A DNA stretch of 64,000 bases from positions 496,001 to 560,000 of the forward strand of contig NZ_JACLAL010000002.1 in assembly GCF_014280875.1 (NCBI RefSeq), in the 5' to 3' direction. The stretch is from Paenirhizobium daejeonense (GTDB lineage Bacteria > Pseudomonadota > Alphaproteobacteria > Rhizobiales > Rhizobiaceae). The position numbers were made by a program, and so were the translations under genes. Below the pieces are notes generated by a model. The model had not been told where the DNA came from and searched no databases. It was given only the letters and a program-made list of their open reading frames with translations. Position 1 is the stretch's first letter, and each line of letters opens with the position of its first letter. Positions 29,205 through 38,136 of the stretch are shown here, piece by piece.

Positions 29205-29720
29205 GTGGCACGACAGTCTGTGGGTAGGGCTGCCAGGAAGGAACTTCCCGAAATGCCGGTCGTCGATGACAAGACGATCGATTTCGAAACCATTGAGCTT
29301 CTGTTTTTCGCCTATCGCGATTTCGTCTCCGACCCGGACGCGATCCTCGCCAAGATCGGTTATGGCCGCGCCCATCATCGTGTCGTCTATTTCGTGAGCC
29401 GCCGTCCCGGCATGACCGTCGCCGATCTCCTCGCCATATTGCAGATCACCAAGCAGAGCCTCGCCCGCGTTCTCAAGGAACTCATTGATTCCGGCTATAT
29501 CCGACAGATGGCCGGCCCCGCCGACCGCCGCCAGCGGCGACTTTATCCAACGCTTGCCGGCCGTGAACTGGCGCTTGCGCTTTCGGAACCGCAATCCCAG
29601 CGGATCGCCAGGGCGCTGGAGGGCTTCACTCCTGAGATGAAGGAAGGCGTCTGCAAGTTCCTCGAAGGCATGAGCCGCTCCAATAAGGATGGGCAGGCGG
29701 CAACCGAGGGAGCCGGGTGA
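29205..29720 (+). CDS. petP: MarR-family regulator PetP
   Basis: A 171-residue MarR-type regulator with the winged helix MTVADLLAILQITKQSLARVLKELIDSGY and the wing DRRQRRLYPTLAGREL. It sits one base before the OmpR-type petR, as in the Rhodobacter petPR pair. GTG 29205 is chosen because AAAGGA lies nine bases upstream; ATG 29187 and ATG 29253 are alternatives. In Rhodobacter petPR was linked to cytochrome bc1 gene expression; here petABC lies 30 kb away, so that link is unproven. Confidence 0.82.
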   Translation: MARQSVGRAARKELPEMPVVDDKTIDFETIELLFFAYRDFVSDPDAILAKIGYGRAHHRVVYFVSRRPGMTVADLLAILQITKQSLARVLKELIDSGYIRQMAGPADRRQRRLYPTLAGRELALALSEPQSQRIARALEGFTPEMKEGVCKFLEGMSRSNKDGQAATEGAG

Positions 29721-29721
29721 A

Positions 29722-30423
29722 ATGGCCAGAAAGATCTTCATCCCCGATGATGCGCCCCATCTCCTCGTTGTCGACGACGATACCCGTATCCGCGACCTGC
29801 TCCACCGGTACCTGAGCGAACAGGGTTTCCGCATCACGGTTGCCGCCGACGCGGGCGAAGCAAGGCGCAAGCTCGAGGGACTGCATTTCGATCTTCTTGT
29901 GCTCGATGTCATGATGCCTGGAGAATCCGGCCTGTCGCTGACGCGCAGCCTTGCCGAGCAAAAGCATGTGCCCATTATCCTGCTGACAGCGCGCTCCGAG
30001 GCTGAATCGCGCATTGCCGGTCTTGAAGCCGGCGCCGACGACTATCTCGCCAAGCCCTTCGACCCACGCGAACTGGTGCTGCGCATCAACAACATCCTGA
30101 AACGCAACCTTTCAGCGGATACACCGAAGATCGAACAGGTCATGTTCGGCCCCTACACCTTCTCGATCCTTCGCAAGGAATTGAAGAAGGGTGCAGACGT
30201 CATAAGGTTGACCGATCGCGAGCAGGAAATCATGCTGCTGTTCTCCACGCGTGCCGGGGAAACCATCCCCCGCCACGAGTTAATCGGCAACGATACCGAG
30301 GTCGGCGAACGCACGATCGACGTGCAGATCAACCGGTTGCGCCGCAAGATCGAGGACGATCCGGCGAACCCGGTTTGGCTTCAGACCGTACGTGGCATCG
30401 GCTATCGACTGAGCATGGACTGA
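29722..30423 (+). CDS. petR: OmpR-family response regulator PetR
   Basis: A 233-residue two-component regulator. The receiver has VVDDD (residues 16-20), phospho-acceptor Asp62 in LLVLDVMMPGESG, Thr in ILLTAR and Lys in LAKPFDP. The C-terminal winged helix has LTDREQEIMLLFS and VGERTIDVQINRLRRKIEDD. The next gene, 151 bases on, is an EnvZ-like kinase and probably its partner. PetR regulates quinol-oxidase/bc1-related genes in Rhodobacter by name only; the targets here are unknown. Confidence 0.9.
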   Translation: MARKIFIPDDAPHLLVVDDDTRIRDLLHRYLSEQGFRITVAADAGEARRKLEGLHFDLLVLDVMMPGESGLSLTRSLAEQKHVPIILLTARSEAESRIAGLEAGADDYLAKPFDPRELVLRINNILKRNLSADTPKIEQVMFGPYTFSILRKELKKGADVIRLTDREQEIMLLFSTRAGETIPRHELIGNDTEVGERTIDVQINRLRRKIEDDPANPVWLQTVRGIGYRLSMD

Positions 30424-30574
30424 CCGGCAACCGATACCGCCGAACCAAAGCATGCTGCGCAAAAGTGCACTGCGGTTTTGCGGAAACGACATGCGAAGAA
30501 CCAAGGACTAAAGCGTACGGAGCAAATCTGAAAGATGGCGACGCGCTTTAGGATCCGACGGAAGCGAAGGACAA

Positions 30575-31954
30575 ATGACGCTCTTTGAAAGCATCCGCGG
30601 AGAGGATCGTGCCCCGGGCGGTGGGGTAAGGAGCGTGATCCGCTGGCTGCGCCGCAGGGTACCGACGGGCCTTTACGCCCGCGCACTGCTGATCATTATC
30701 CTGCCGATGCTGATCCTGCAGACGGTTCTCGCTTTCGTCTTCATGGAACGCCACTGGCAGATGGTCACACAGCGCCTATCCGGTGCAGTGACCCGCGACA
30801 TTGCGGCCATCATCTCGCTGATCGATGCCTATCCGGGGCCAGAGAATTTCCAGAACATCGTCAGGATAGCGCGCGACAATCTGGATATGACAATATCGCT
30901 CGACCAGGGCAGCGAACTGCCGGCTCCCCGGCCCAAGCCATTCTTCTCGATCCTAGACCAGACCTTGAGCGACCAGATCGAGAACCAGATAAATCGTCCC
31001 TTCTGGATAGACACCATTGGCGATTCACGGCTGGTGGAGATTCGCATCGCGCTCGACGAGGGCGTACTGCGCATCTTTGCCCGGCGCAATTCGGCCTACG
31101 CCTCGAACACCCACATCTTCCTCTTGTGGATGGTGGGAACATCGTTGGTATTGATCGTCATCTCCACCCTCTTCCTGCGAGGCCAGATACGCCCGATCCT
31201 GACGCTCGCCAAGGCCGCCGAGAGCTTTGGCAAGGGCCAGCGCGCACCGGAGGAATTCAGCCCGCGCGGCGCCGACGAAGTACGCCGCGCCGGCCTCGCC
31301 TTTATCCTGATGCGCGAGCGCATCGAACGACAGATGGAGCAGCGCACGGCCATGCTGACCGGCGTCAGCCACGACCTGCGCACCATTCTCACCCGCTTCA
31401 AGCTTCAACTCGCCCTCGCCGGAGACAATCCCGAACTCGACAGCCTCAACCAGGATGTTGAGGACATGCAGACCATGCTGGAGGGATACATGGCCTTTGC
31501 TCGCGGAGAAGCAGAGGAAGACGTCGGCCAGCTCAAACTTAGCGAACTCTTCGAGAAGATCGAAGGCGACTTCACCCTTCACGGCAAGCAGTTCTCCTGC
31601 AAGATCGAGGGTGAGGACGAGATCGCAGTCCGCCCGGCAGCATTTACGAGGCTGGTCACCAATCTAGCCTCCAATGCCCGCCGCTATGCCGACCGGCTGG
31701 AGATCGAGGCCCGCCACAGCGCCAAGTGGCTGACCATCACCTTCGATGACAACGGTCCTGGCATCCCCCGAGACATGCGCGACGAGGTATTCAAACCCTT
31801 CTTCCGGCTCGATGAAGCCCGGAACCTCGACGCCTCCGGCACCGGTCTCGGTCTGGCGATTGCCCGAGACATCGCCAGAAGCCATGGCGGCAATGTGACG
31901 CTGAGCGACAGTCCGCTCGGGGGCTTGCGTGCCACCATTCGTGTTCCAGCATAA
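30575..31954 (+). CDS. EnvZ-like membrane sensor histidine kinase
   Basis: A 459-residue kinase: cytoplasmic N-terminus, TM1 (ALLIIILPMLILQTVLAFVF near 42-62), a periplasmic loop of ~120 residues, TM2 (IFLLWMVGTSLVLIVISTLF), HAMP (LTLAKAAESFG), the phospho-acceptor His266 in GVSHDLRTILTRFK, and the ATPase domain with N box LVTNLASNARRYA, DDNGPGIP and GTGLGLAIARDIA. The HisKA resembles that of EnvZ. It is in tandem with petR and likely phosphorylates it. Confidence 0.92.
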   Translation: MTLFESIRGEDRAPGGGVRSVIRWLRRRVPTGLYARALLIIILPMLILQTVLAFVFMERHWQMVTQRLSGAVTRDIAAIISLIDAYPGPENFQNIVRIARDNLDMTISLDQGSELPAPRPKPFFSILDQTLSDQIENQINRPFWIDTIGDSRLVEIRIALDEGVLRIFARRNSAYASNTHIFLLWMVGTSLVLIVISTLFLRGQIRPILTLAKAAESFGKGQRAPEEFSPRGADEVRRAGLAFILMRERIERQMEQRTAMLTGVSHDLRTILTRFKLQLALAGDNPELDSLNQDVEDMQTMLEGYMAFARGEAEEDVGQLKLSELFEKIEGDFTLHGKQFSCKIEGEDEIAVRPAAFTRLVTNLASNARRYADRLEIEARHSAKWLTITFDDNGPGIPRDMRDEVFKPFFRLDEARNLDASGTGLGLAIARDIARSHGGNVTLSDSPLGGLRATIRVPA

Positions 31955-31975
31955 TCGGTAGAAAGGACGGCTCCC

Positions 31976-32563
31976 ATGACCGCAGGAAACTGGGACGGCA
32001 TGAACTGGCTCAATCCCCCTCCCGTGCTGGAGATCACCTCCGGCGCGCTTCATATCCAGACCGGCGAAAAAACTGACTTCTGGCAGCGGACCTATTACGG
32101 CTTCCGGCACGACAACGGTCATTTCCTGCACCGCCGCCGCGATGGTGAATTCACCATCGAAACGGCCTTCACAGGTCTCTACCAGACCCTCTACGATCAG
32201 GCCGGCCTGATGCTTCGCCATGACGAGAACAACTGGATGAAATGCGGGATCGAATACACCGACGGTCATCGCCATTTGAGTACCGTCGTGACGGTTGCCG
32301 GGCGTTCGGACTGGTCGGCCTTCGCACTACCGGATACGGATGGCCCGGTCGAAGCCCGTGTGACCCGGCTGGCGGATGCCCTCTTCGTGCAATACCGGAT
32401 CACTGAACTGGATGACTGGAAGATGGCGCGGCTCGGCTATTTTCCACCTGAACTCGCTTCCCTGAACGTCGGGATTACAGCCTGCTCGCCCCAGAGGGCA
32501 GGTTTCGCGGTGACATTCCACCGTTTCACCCTCACTGATCCGCTCAGCCGCGAAATCCACTGA
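31976..32563 (+). CDS. DUF1349 domain protein (concanavalin-like fold)
   Basis: A 195-residue cytosolic protein of the DUF1349 family: LEITSGALHIQTGEKTDFWQRTYYGF, then TIETAFTGLYQTLYDQAGLMLR and WMKCGIEYTDGHRHLSTVVT, the hallmark blocks of this beta-sandwich fold (as in yeast YKL-type and E. coli-like homologues, role unknown). AAAGGA precedes the ATG. It lies 21 bases after the kinase gene and may be in the same transcript. Sugar binding is often suggested for the fold but is not shown by this sequence. Confidence 0.85.
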   Translation: MTAGNWDGMNWLNPPPVLEITSGALHIQTGEKTDFWQRTYYGFRHDNGHFLHRRRDGEFTIETAFTGLYQTLYDQAGLMLRHDENNWMKCGIEYTDGHRHLSTVVTVAGRSDWSAFALPDTDGPVEARVTRLADALFVQYRITELDDWKMARLGYFPPELASLNVGITACSPQRAGFAVTFHRFTLTDPLSREIH

Positions 32564-32637
32564 TTGCAGGCCTATTCGAAATCTCAAGGATTTGGAGCGT
32601 TCTTTACGCGCCAAAGGACACACGGTGCCCCGGCACG

Positions 32638-33003
32638 TCACATCATCTTCATACCGTTGGGCACAGCCTGTTCGACAGCCGCCAGCACGATGGCGCCGTC
32701 CTTGTCGGCAAAACCAAGGGTCAGTACTTCCGAGCGGACAGGCCCAATCTGGCGAGGCGGGAAATTGACCACGGCGAGCACCTGACGTCCGAGGAGGCTC
32801 TCGGGGGAGTAATGAATAGTGATCTGAGCGGATGACTTCTTGACGCCGATCTCCGGCCCGAAATCGATCTTCAGCTTGAATGCCGGCTTGCGAGCCTCGG
32901 GAAAGGTCTCGGCCTCCACAATCGTACCGACGCGGATATCGACCTTCTCGAAATCGGCATAGGTGATCTCGGGTGATGCGGCGGATGAAACGGGACTACT
33001 CAT
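32638..33003 (-). CDS. csaA: tRNA-binding/export-related chaperone CsaA
   Basis: A 121-residue protein consisting of one tRNA-binding OB domain: [21 protein letters not shown] near residues 21-41, KKSSAQIT, and [14 protein letters not shown], ending GMKMM. This matches CsaA, a dimer described in Bacillus as a secretion-related chaperone and in structure as a tRNA-binding protein. It overlaps the proC stop by 4 bases (ATGA), so the two are coupled. Confidence 0.88.
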   Translation of the reverse strand: MSSPVSSAASPEITYADFEKVDIRVGTIVEAETFPEARKPAFKLKIDFGPEIGVKKSSAQITIHYSPESLLGRQVLAVVNFPPRQIGPVRSEVLTLGFADKDGAIVLAAVEQAVPNGMKMM

Positions 33004-33818
33004 CCGGCCAGTTCCTCGGCGCGGCTGCGGGCAGCCTCGATTGCCTTGTCGAACAGCGGTTGCATCCCCTCTTCCGCCATAAGCACGGCGAGAGCGGCAG
33101 CGGTGGTGCCGCCGGGAGAGGTAACATTCTGGCGCAGGCGCGCAGCGTCGTCGGGGGACTGGTGAAGCAGTTCGCCAGCCCCCGCGACAGTCTCCCGTGC
33201 GAGACGCATAGCAAGGTCCGCCTGCAGACCGGCCTTACGGCCAGCCTCAGCCATGCACTCCACGAGATAGAACACATAAGCCGGTCCGCTACCCGAAAGC
33301 GCGGTGACAGCATTGATCGCCTCTTCGCTGTCCAGCCACTCGACGGGTCCGGAGACCTTCAGGAGACGATTGACCGTTTCACGCTGCTGCGTCGTGACCG
33401 CAGCATTGGCGTAGGCGCCGGTCACGCCGCGTCCGATCATTGCCGGCGTGTTCGGCATGGCGCGAACCATGGCGGCTGCGCCGAGATGGCTTTCCATGAA
33501 GGCAAGCGTCTTGCCCGCGGCAACGGAGACCACCACTGTGTCAGGCCCGACAAGCGCTTTCAGCGGCGGCAGAACCTTGTCCATCACCTGCGGCTTGACC
33601 GCGAGGAAGAGGATATCGGCCTTGAGATCAGCAGGCGCTTCCTTGCAGTAACTCGCTCCGGCCTCGGAAATCTGCGCCAGCATCGTCTGCGAGGGACCTG
33701 GATCGATGACGGTAACGGAAGAGCCCGGAACGCCGCTCTTCAACCAGCCAGTCAACATGGCGCCGCCCATATTACCGGCGCCGACGAGTACCAATTGTCC
33801 CATAGCAGAATAACTCAC
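33000..33818 (-). CDS. proC: Pyrroline-5-carboxylate reductase
   Basis: ProC (272 residues) reduces pyrroline-5-carboxylate to proline with NAD(P)H. The N-terminal Rossmann motif [13 protein letters not shown], then [22 protein letters not shown], and the C-terminal signature [15 protein letters not shown] and [12 protein letters not shown] are intact. GTG 33818 is preferred because GGGAAGG lies seven bases upstream; ATG 33803 (five codons later, [10 protein letters not shown]) is the alternative and has a poor ribosome site. It is in an operon order ybjN-proC-csaA. Confidence 0.92.
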   Translation of the reverse strand: MSYSAMGQLVLVGAGNMGGAMLTGWLKSGVPGSSVTVIDPGPSQTMLAQISEAGASYCKEAPADLKADILFLAVKPQVMDKVLPPLKALVGPDTVVVSVAAGKTLAFMESHLGAAAMVRAMPNTPAMIGRGVTGAYANAAVTTQQRETVNRLLKVSGPVEWLDSEEAINAVTALSGSGPAYVFYLVECMAEAGRKAGLQADLAMRLARETVAGAGELLHQSPDDAARLRQNVTSPGGTTAAALAVLMAEEGMQPLFDKAIEAARSRAEELAG

Positions 33819-33835
33819 TTTTACGCCTTCCCGGC

Positions 33836-34336
33836 TCAGGCTTCCCCGGCCGTCTCGAACAGCACGGCCTCCATGGCCGTCTTCGCATCCACTCCGGACC
33901 AGACCACAAACTGGAAGGCTTGGAAATAGGCTTCGCACGCCTCAACTGCGCTGGACAGCAGCACTTCAACCTGACGATTGGTCGGCTCGGCGCCGCCGGC
34001 AAGCAACAGCGACTGGCGAAAGATCACGACGTCTTCCTGGCGCCACAGGTCGAAATGCCCCATCAGCACCTGGCCGTTGATATGTGACAGAAGGCGGATC
34101 ACCTCGTTAACGCGGTTTTCGGGAATTTTGAGGTCGAAGGCGGAGGCGACATGCAACGCCTCGAACTCTTCCATCCAGGAAAAGGAAACATGGTAGTCGG
34201 CCCAACGGCCTTGAACAGTCATGGCGATCTCGTCCTCGCCGGACCGTTCGAACGACCAGTCATTAGTCGCAGCGACGAACTCGATCGTATCGACCGGGTT
34301 GGACTGGCGTTCGAATTCCATTTCCATAAGGCTCAT
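33836..34336 (-). CDS. YbjN domain protein
   Basis: A 166-residue protein of the YbjN family (type III secretion chaperone-like fold): RWADYHVSFSWMEEFEALHV, AFDLKIPENRVNEVIRLLSHIN, and HFDLWRQEDVVIFRQSLLL are the usual blocks. AAGAAGG precedes ATG 34336. The gene is first in the ybjN-proC-csaA operon, an order I recall from Rhizobiales. In E. coli ybjN affects stress and motility when overexpressed; no enzyme activity is known. Confidence 0.86.
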   Translation of the reverse strand: MSLMEMEFERQSNPVDTIEFVAATNDWSFERSGEDEIAMTVQGRWADYHVSFSWMEEFEALHVASAFDLKIPENRVNEVIRLLSHINGQVLMGHFDLWRQEDVVIFRQSLLLAGGAEPTNRQVEVLLSSAVEACEAYFQAFQFVVWSGVDAKTAMEAVLFETAGEA

Positions 34337-34712
34337 GCATCACCTTCTTGCCGGAATGAATGCGGATATCGAGCGAAAAGCAGCGAATACACACACGACT
34401 TTACCGGAAACAACACTAGGAATGATTCCCTATGGACCCCAGGATACTACACTCACCCTGTCCGAAACTTGTGAAGGTCCGCTTCGAATCATCATTTAAA
34501 ATCAGTGTATAATGGCCCCCACCAAGAACCAGCCCCCGTGGGGCAATTTGGTCGCCGGGCCTGTGGAAAGCGATTGTGGCAGGTGGTGCGAAAGGTGTCA
34601 TAAACGACTCTGGCCATTGGCTTTTTTCCACCTTCCCACATGTGGATAAAAAACTGTTAACGGCGCAATCCGGCATGCCTTAAGGCCGGGCATAACAGCA
34701 GAAACTGAAATA
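34337..34712. other. Gene-free interval with DnaA-box-like sites
   Basis: Between ybjN and ubiK. No convincing coding frame; an 86-codon minus-strand frame (34416-34676) has no family look. It contains a perfect DnaA-box match (TGTGGATAA at 34641-34649, TTATCCACA on the minus strand) and weaker relatives (TGTGGAAAG at 34562, TTTTCCACC near 34624, TTCCCACA beside the perfect box), and a GCCCCCGTGGGGC hairpin near 34532. The rhizobial oriC is normally next to hemE, so this is not obviously the origin. Confidence 0.35.
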
Positions 34713-34748
34713 GAAAACGGCCCGCCGCGATATTTCGCGACAGGCCGT
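34713..34748 (-). terminator. Terminator of ubiK
   Basis: On the minus strand ACGGCC and GGCCGT (34743-34748 with 34717-34722) close an inner CGCGA/TCGCG stem (34726-34730 with 34735-34739), and TTTTC follows. It lies 56 bases after the ubiK stop. Confidence 0.7.
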
Positions 34749-34803
34749 CCAACCTTGGAAAGTCAGCCGAAGTCCGGGAGGACCGGACAGACGGCGACTT
34801 ATA

Positions 34804-35064
34804 TCACTTCGTCTTCTCGGCAAGCTGAGCTTCGAGCGCCTCGATTCTCTTCAGCAGCGCATCGTTCTCATCGCGCGCCTTGATCGCCATCTCACGGACG
34901 ACCTCGAATTCCTCGCGCTTGACCAGATCCATGCTGTTCATCCAGCGTTCTGCCTGAGCATGGAAGGCGGTTTCCATTTCCTTGCGCACGCCCTGGGCCG
35001 CACCTGCGGCATCCGTCATAAGCTTGGCGAATTCGTCCATAATACGGTTTGGCCCGGTCGACAT
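34804..35064 (-). CDS. ubiK: Ubiquinone biosynthesis accessory factor UbiK-like (BMFP)
   Basis: An 86-residue helical protein: IMDEFAKLMTDAAGAAQGVRKEME near the N-terminus, then MDLVKREEFEVVREMAIKARDEND and a C-terminal coiled coil (LLKRIEALEAQL). This is the membrane fusogenic/UbiK family, which supports the soluble ubiquinone-synthesis complex with UbiJ in E. coli. GAGGAG precedes ATG 35064. It is divergent from lgt, a common Rhizobiales arrangement. Confidence 0.85.
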   Translation of the reverse strand: MSTGPNRIMDEFAKLMTDAAGAAQGVRKEMETAFHAQAERWMNSMDLVKREEFEVVREMAIKARDENDALLKRIEALEAQLAEKTK

Positions 35065-35261
35065 GGCTTTGGCTCCTCTAGCGCCTGATCCCTTGGCCGG
35101 TATCGTTTTCCGGCCAGAAGTGAGGTAGGCATTTGCCGCTGCCGTTGCAAGAAGATTCACGTGCGCCCAGAGAAGCGGCAGCCACGCCCCCGCCAAGATT
35201 CCATCTTGACCGTGCCACGATCGAACGCCATTTTCCGGCGACATCACCATAAGGGGCAACC

Positions 35262-36095
35262 TTGTCGCCAGCCGCAGAACTCCTCTCCATCCTGACCTTT
35301 CCGGCCATTGATCCGATTGCCTTTTCCGTCGGCCCGCTGGCGATCCACTGGTACGGCCTCGCCTATGTCTGCGGCATCATGCTCGGCTGGGCGGTCGCCC
35401 GCAGCCTGGTGCGCAACGAAAAGCTATGGCCCGGCAATACCTCTCCCTGCACAGTCGCCCACCTCGACGATTTCCTCGTCTGGGTAGCGATCGGCATCGT
35501 TCTCGGCGGCCGGCTCGGCTACATCTTTTTCTACGATCTGTCATCCGTCATCGCGGATCCCATCCGGGCAATCGAGGTCTGGAATGGCGGCATGTCATTC
35601 CACGGGGGCTTTACGGGCGCCACCCTTGCGATGATTCTGTTTGCCCGCCGTCACGGGATATCGATTTGGAGCCTGTTCGACGTTGTCGCAAGCGTCGCGC
35701 CCCTTGGCATCTTCTTCGGCCGCGTGGCGAACTTCGTGAATGGCGAACTTTGGGGGCGGCCCTCAGATGTACCCTGGGCCATGGTTTTCCCGACAGGCGG
35801 ACCATTCCCGCGTCATCCAAGCCAGCTCTACGAGGCTCTGCTCGAAGGGTTGCTGATGTTCGTCCTCTTGCAGATCGTCGGTCGGGCCGGTGGCTTCCGC
35901 CAGCCTGGGATGGTGACCGGTTGCTTCGTGAGCCTCTATGCCTTGGCGCGCATCACTGTCGAATTCTTCCGTGAACCCGATCCACAACTCGGCTATCTTG
36001 CCGGCGGCTGGCTGACCATGGGAATGGTTCTCTCGCTGCCGATGCTTGCCGTCGGCCTTTGGGCTCTGTGGCGCGCGCGCCGCGCAGCCCGCTGA
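35262..36095 (+). CDS. lgt: Prolipoprotein diacylglyceryl transferase
   Basis: Lgt (277 residues) moves diacylglycerol from phosphatidylglycerol to the lipobox cysteine of prolipoproteins in the inner membrane. Visible are the N-terminal [38 protein letters not shown] (catalytic His region), [17 protein letters not shown] (Lgt signature with the essential Arg/Asn) and [15 protein letters not shown] 35262 is the start, with AAGGGG seven bases upstream. The next gene, midA-like, starts 24 bases later. Confidence 0.95.
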   Translation: MSPAAELLSILTFPAIDPIAFSVGPLAIHWYGLAYVCGIMLGWAVARSLVRNEKLWPGNTSPCTVAHLDDFLVWVAIGIVLGGRLGYIFFYDLSSVIADPIRAIEVWNGGMSFHGGFTGATLAMILFARRHGISIWSLFDVVASVAPLGIFFGRVANFVNGELWGRPSDVPWAMVFPTGGPFPRHPSQLYEALLEGLLMFVLLQIVGRAGGFRQPGMVTGCFVSLYALARITVEFFREPDPQLGYLAGGWLTMGMVLSLPMLAVGLWALWRARRAAR

Positions 36096-36119
36096 CGCGT
36101 GAATGGAGGAGGAACACCA

Positions 36120-37220
36120 ATGACGACCGCGCTCGCGGACAAGATCAAGTCGCTGATCCTTGCAGGCGGCCCGATCAGTGTCACTGACTATTTCGCCCTC
36201 TGCCTTGCCGATCCCGAGCATGGCTACTACCGCACGCGCAATCCCTTCGGACGCGCCGGCGATTTCATCACGGCACCGGAGATCAGCCAGCTTTTCGGCG
36301 AGATGATCGGCGTCTTCATGGTGCTCGCCTGGCAGCATCATGGCGAACCCGCCGACGTCCGTCTCGTCGAGATCGGCCCGGGCCGAGGCACCATGATGTC
36401 CGACATGCTGCGGGTCGTGTCGCGCCTCGCCCCGCGCCTGTACGAACAGTCGACGGTTCACCTCGTAGAAACCAGTCCCCGCCTGCAGGACGTGCAGCGC
36501 CAGACGCTTGTCGGCCACGGCGACAAGGTTCACTGGCACGAGAGCTTCGACGAACTGCCCGATGGCTTCACGCTGCTTGCCGCCAACGAACTCTTCGACG
36601 CCATCCCGATCCGCCAGTTCGTAAAGACATCCTCGGGTTTCCGCGAGCGCATGGTCGGCCTCGATGCCGACGACAATCTTGCCTTCACGCTCGGCGTCGC
36701 CACCCTCGACCCCACCATGCTGCCACCGCGCGATGGACCGCCGGCGGATGGAACCGTGTTCGAGATCTCGCCGGCGCGCGAAGCCGTGGCGATGACCATC
36801 TGCGAGCGGCTGAAAAGAAATCACGGCACGGCGCTCATCATCGACTACGGACACATGGTCACCGGTTTCGGAGACACGCTGCAGGCGGTTCGCGACCACA
36901 AGTTCGATCCGCCGCTCGCCCGCCCCGGCCTTGCCGACCTGACCAGCCATGTCGATTTTGAACATCTGGCGCGTTGCGCGCTCGCAGCCGGCGTGCACGT
37001 CAACGGCTGCCTGCATCAGGGCGACTTCCTCGTGGCGCTCGGCATCGAGGAGCGCGCCTCCTCGCTGGGTCGCGACAAGAACGCCAGGACCCAGCGTGAC
37101 ATCGTCGAGGCCGTCCAGCGGCTCGCCGGCTCCGGCGAGGGAATGATGGGAGAGCTGTTCAAGGTGCTCGCCCTGTCCAGCCCCGCGATTTCGGTCCTGC
37201 CCTTCAAATCCGGCAATTGA
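36120..37220 (+). CDS. MidA/NDUFAF7-family SAM-dependent methyltransferase
   Basis: A 366-residue class I methyltransferase of the DUF185 family. Motif I is LVEIGPGRGTMMSDMLR (residues ~83-99); the family blocks ISVTDYFALCLADPEHGYY, NPFGRAGDFITAPEISQ and LLAANELFDAIPIRQF are present. Its mitochondrial relative NDUFAF7 methylates an arginine of complex I during assembly, so a similar role in bacterial complex I is plausible. ATG 36120 follows GGAGGAGG. It lies between lgt and pgeF, an order I recall for Rhizobiales. Confidence 0.9.
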   Translation: MTTALADKIKSLILAGGPISVTDYFALCLADPEHGYYRTRNPFGRAGDFITAPEISQLFGEMIGVFMVLAWQHHGEPADVRLVEIGPGRGTMMSDMLRVVSRLAPRLYEQSTVHLVETSPRLQDVQRQTLVGHGDKVHWHESFDELPDGFTLLAANELFDAIPIRQFVKTSSGFRERMVGLDADDNLAFTLGVATLDPTMLPPRDGPPADGTVFEISPAREAVAMTICERLKRNHGTALIIDYGHMVTGFGDTLQAVRDHKFDPPLARPGLADLTSHVDFEHLARCALAAGVHVNGCLHQGDFLVALGIEERASSLGRDKNARTQRDIVEAVQRLAGSGEGMMGELFKVLALSSPAISVLPFKSGN

Positions 37221-37340
37221 CATCGCCCGCGGCGATGGCCAACATCACACTGATCGCCGCGCCAAAAAACAGAAATTCCGCTTTTATTTCAATGCGGGAA
37301 CGGGCGTCCCGAATCGGGGACTGCCGCGACGGAGACCCAC

Positions 37341-38135
37341 ATGCCGATGAATGCCGCACCAGAGCCGATTGAAAGCCCACTACTCGCTGACAGTGCCGGC
37401 AGCGGTATCAGGCATGGCTATTTCACTCGGAAGGGCGGCGTTTCAGACGGCATCTATGCCGGTCTCAATGTCGGGCTCGGCTCTCGTGACGATCCGGAAA
37501 AGGTGCGGGAAAATCGTCGCCGCGTGGCTGAATGGTTCGCACAGCCGGCCCGTAAGCTCGCAACCGTTCATCAGGTGCATTCGCCCGATGTCATGGTGGT
37601 AGACGCGACCTATAATGGGGAACGGCCGGAAGCAGACGCGCTGGTGACAGCCACGCCGGGCATCGTCCTCGGCGTCCTGACGGCGGATTGCGGGCCGGTA
37701 CTGTTCATGGACCCGGATAACGGCGTGATCGGCGCAGCCCACGCCGGATGGAAGGGCGCGCTGGGCGGCATTCTTGAAAACACTATCGAGGCCATGGAAA
37801 GCCTCGGTGCTCGCCGCGAAACCATTCGCGCCTGCCTCGGTCCCTCGATCAGCGTCCGCAATTATGAGGTTGGCCCCGAGTTCATCGAACGCTTTCTCGC
37901 TCAGGACCCCACATTCGACGCCTTCTTCTCCCCGTCGGAGCGTGCCGGCCACGCCATGTTCGACCTACCCGGACTGACGGTCCGCCGCCTCGCCAATGCC
38001 GGCGTGAAGGCGCAGAGCCTCGATCTCTGTACCTATGCCAACCCGCAGGCCTTCTATTCCTATCGCCGTACCACCCATGCCGGCGAGCCGGATTATGGAA
38101 GACAGATATCTGCAATCGCCATCATGGAGAAATGA
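37341..38135 (+). CDS. pgeF: Peptidoglycan editing factor PgeF (YfiH, DUF152)
   Basis: A 264-residue protein of the multicopper polyphenol oxidase-like (DUF152) family, whose E. coli member removes wrongly placed amino acids from UDP-MurNAc precursors. The metal-site residues are visible in ATVHQVHSPDV, VLTADCGPVLF (Cys) and GAAHAGWKGALGG (His), with ACLGPSISVRNYEVG and YSYRRTTHAGEPDYGRQIS closing the domain. The ATG at 37341 (MPMNAAPEPIE) is the first suitable start. It ends one base before the M24-type gene, so they form an operon. Confidence 0.92.
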   Translation: MPMNAAPEPIESPLLADSAGSGIRHGYFTRKGGVSDGIYAGLNVGLGSRDDPEKVRENRRRVAEWFAQPARKLATVHQVHSPDVMVVDATYNGERPEADALVTATPGIVLGVLTADCGPVLFMDPDNGVIGAAHAGWKGALGGILENTIEAMESLGARRETIRACLGPSISVRNYEVGPEFIERFLAQDPTFDAFFSPSERAGHAMFDLPGLTVRRLANAGVKAQSLDLCTYANPQAFYSYRRTTHAGEPDYGRQISAIAIMEK

Positions 38136-38136
38136 T

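Noticed and set aside
34337..34712. Chromosomal replication origin at the DnaA-box cluster
   Set aside because: Rhizobial oriC is next to hemE; dnaA, hemE and typical origin neighbours are absent, and only one box is perfect.
35763..37223. A 486-codon antisense frame over lgt and the MidA-like gene
   Set aside because: Same reason as above: composition-driven antisense frame, His/Arg/Ala-rich, without a fold pattern or ribosome site.
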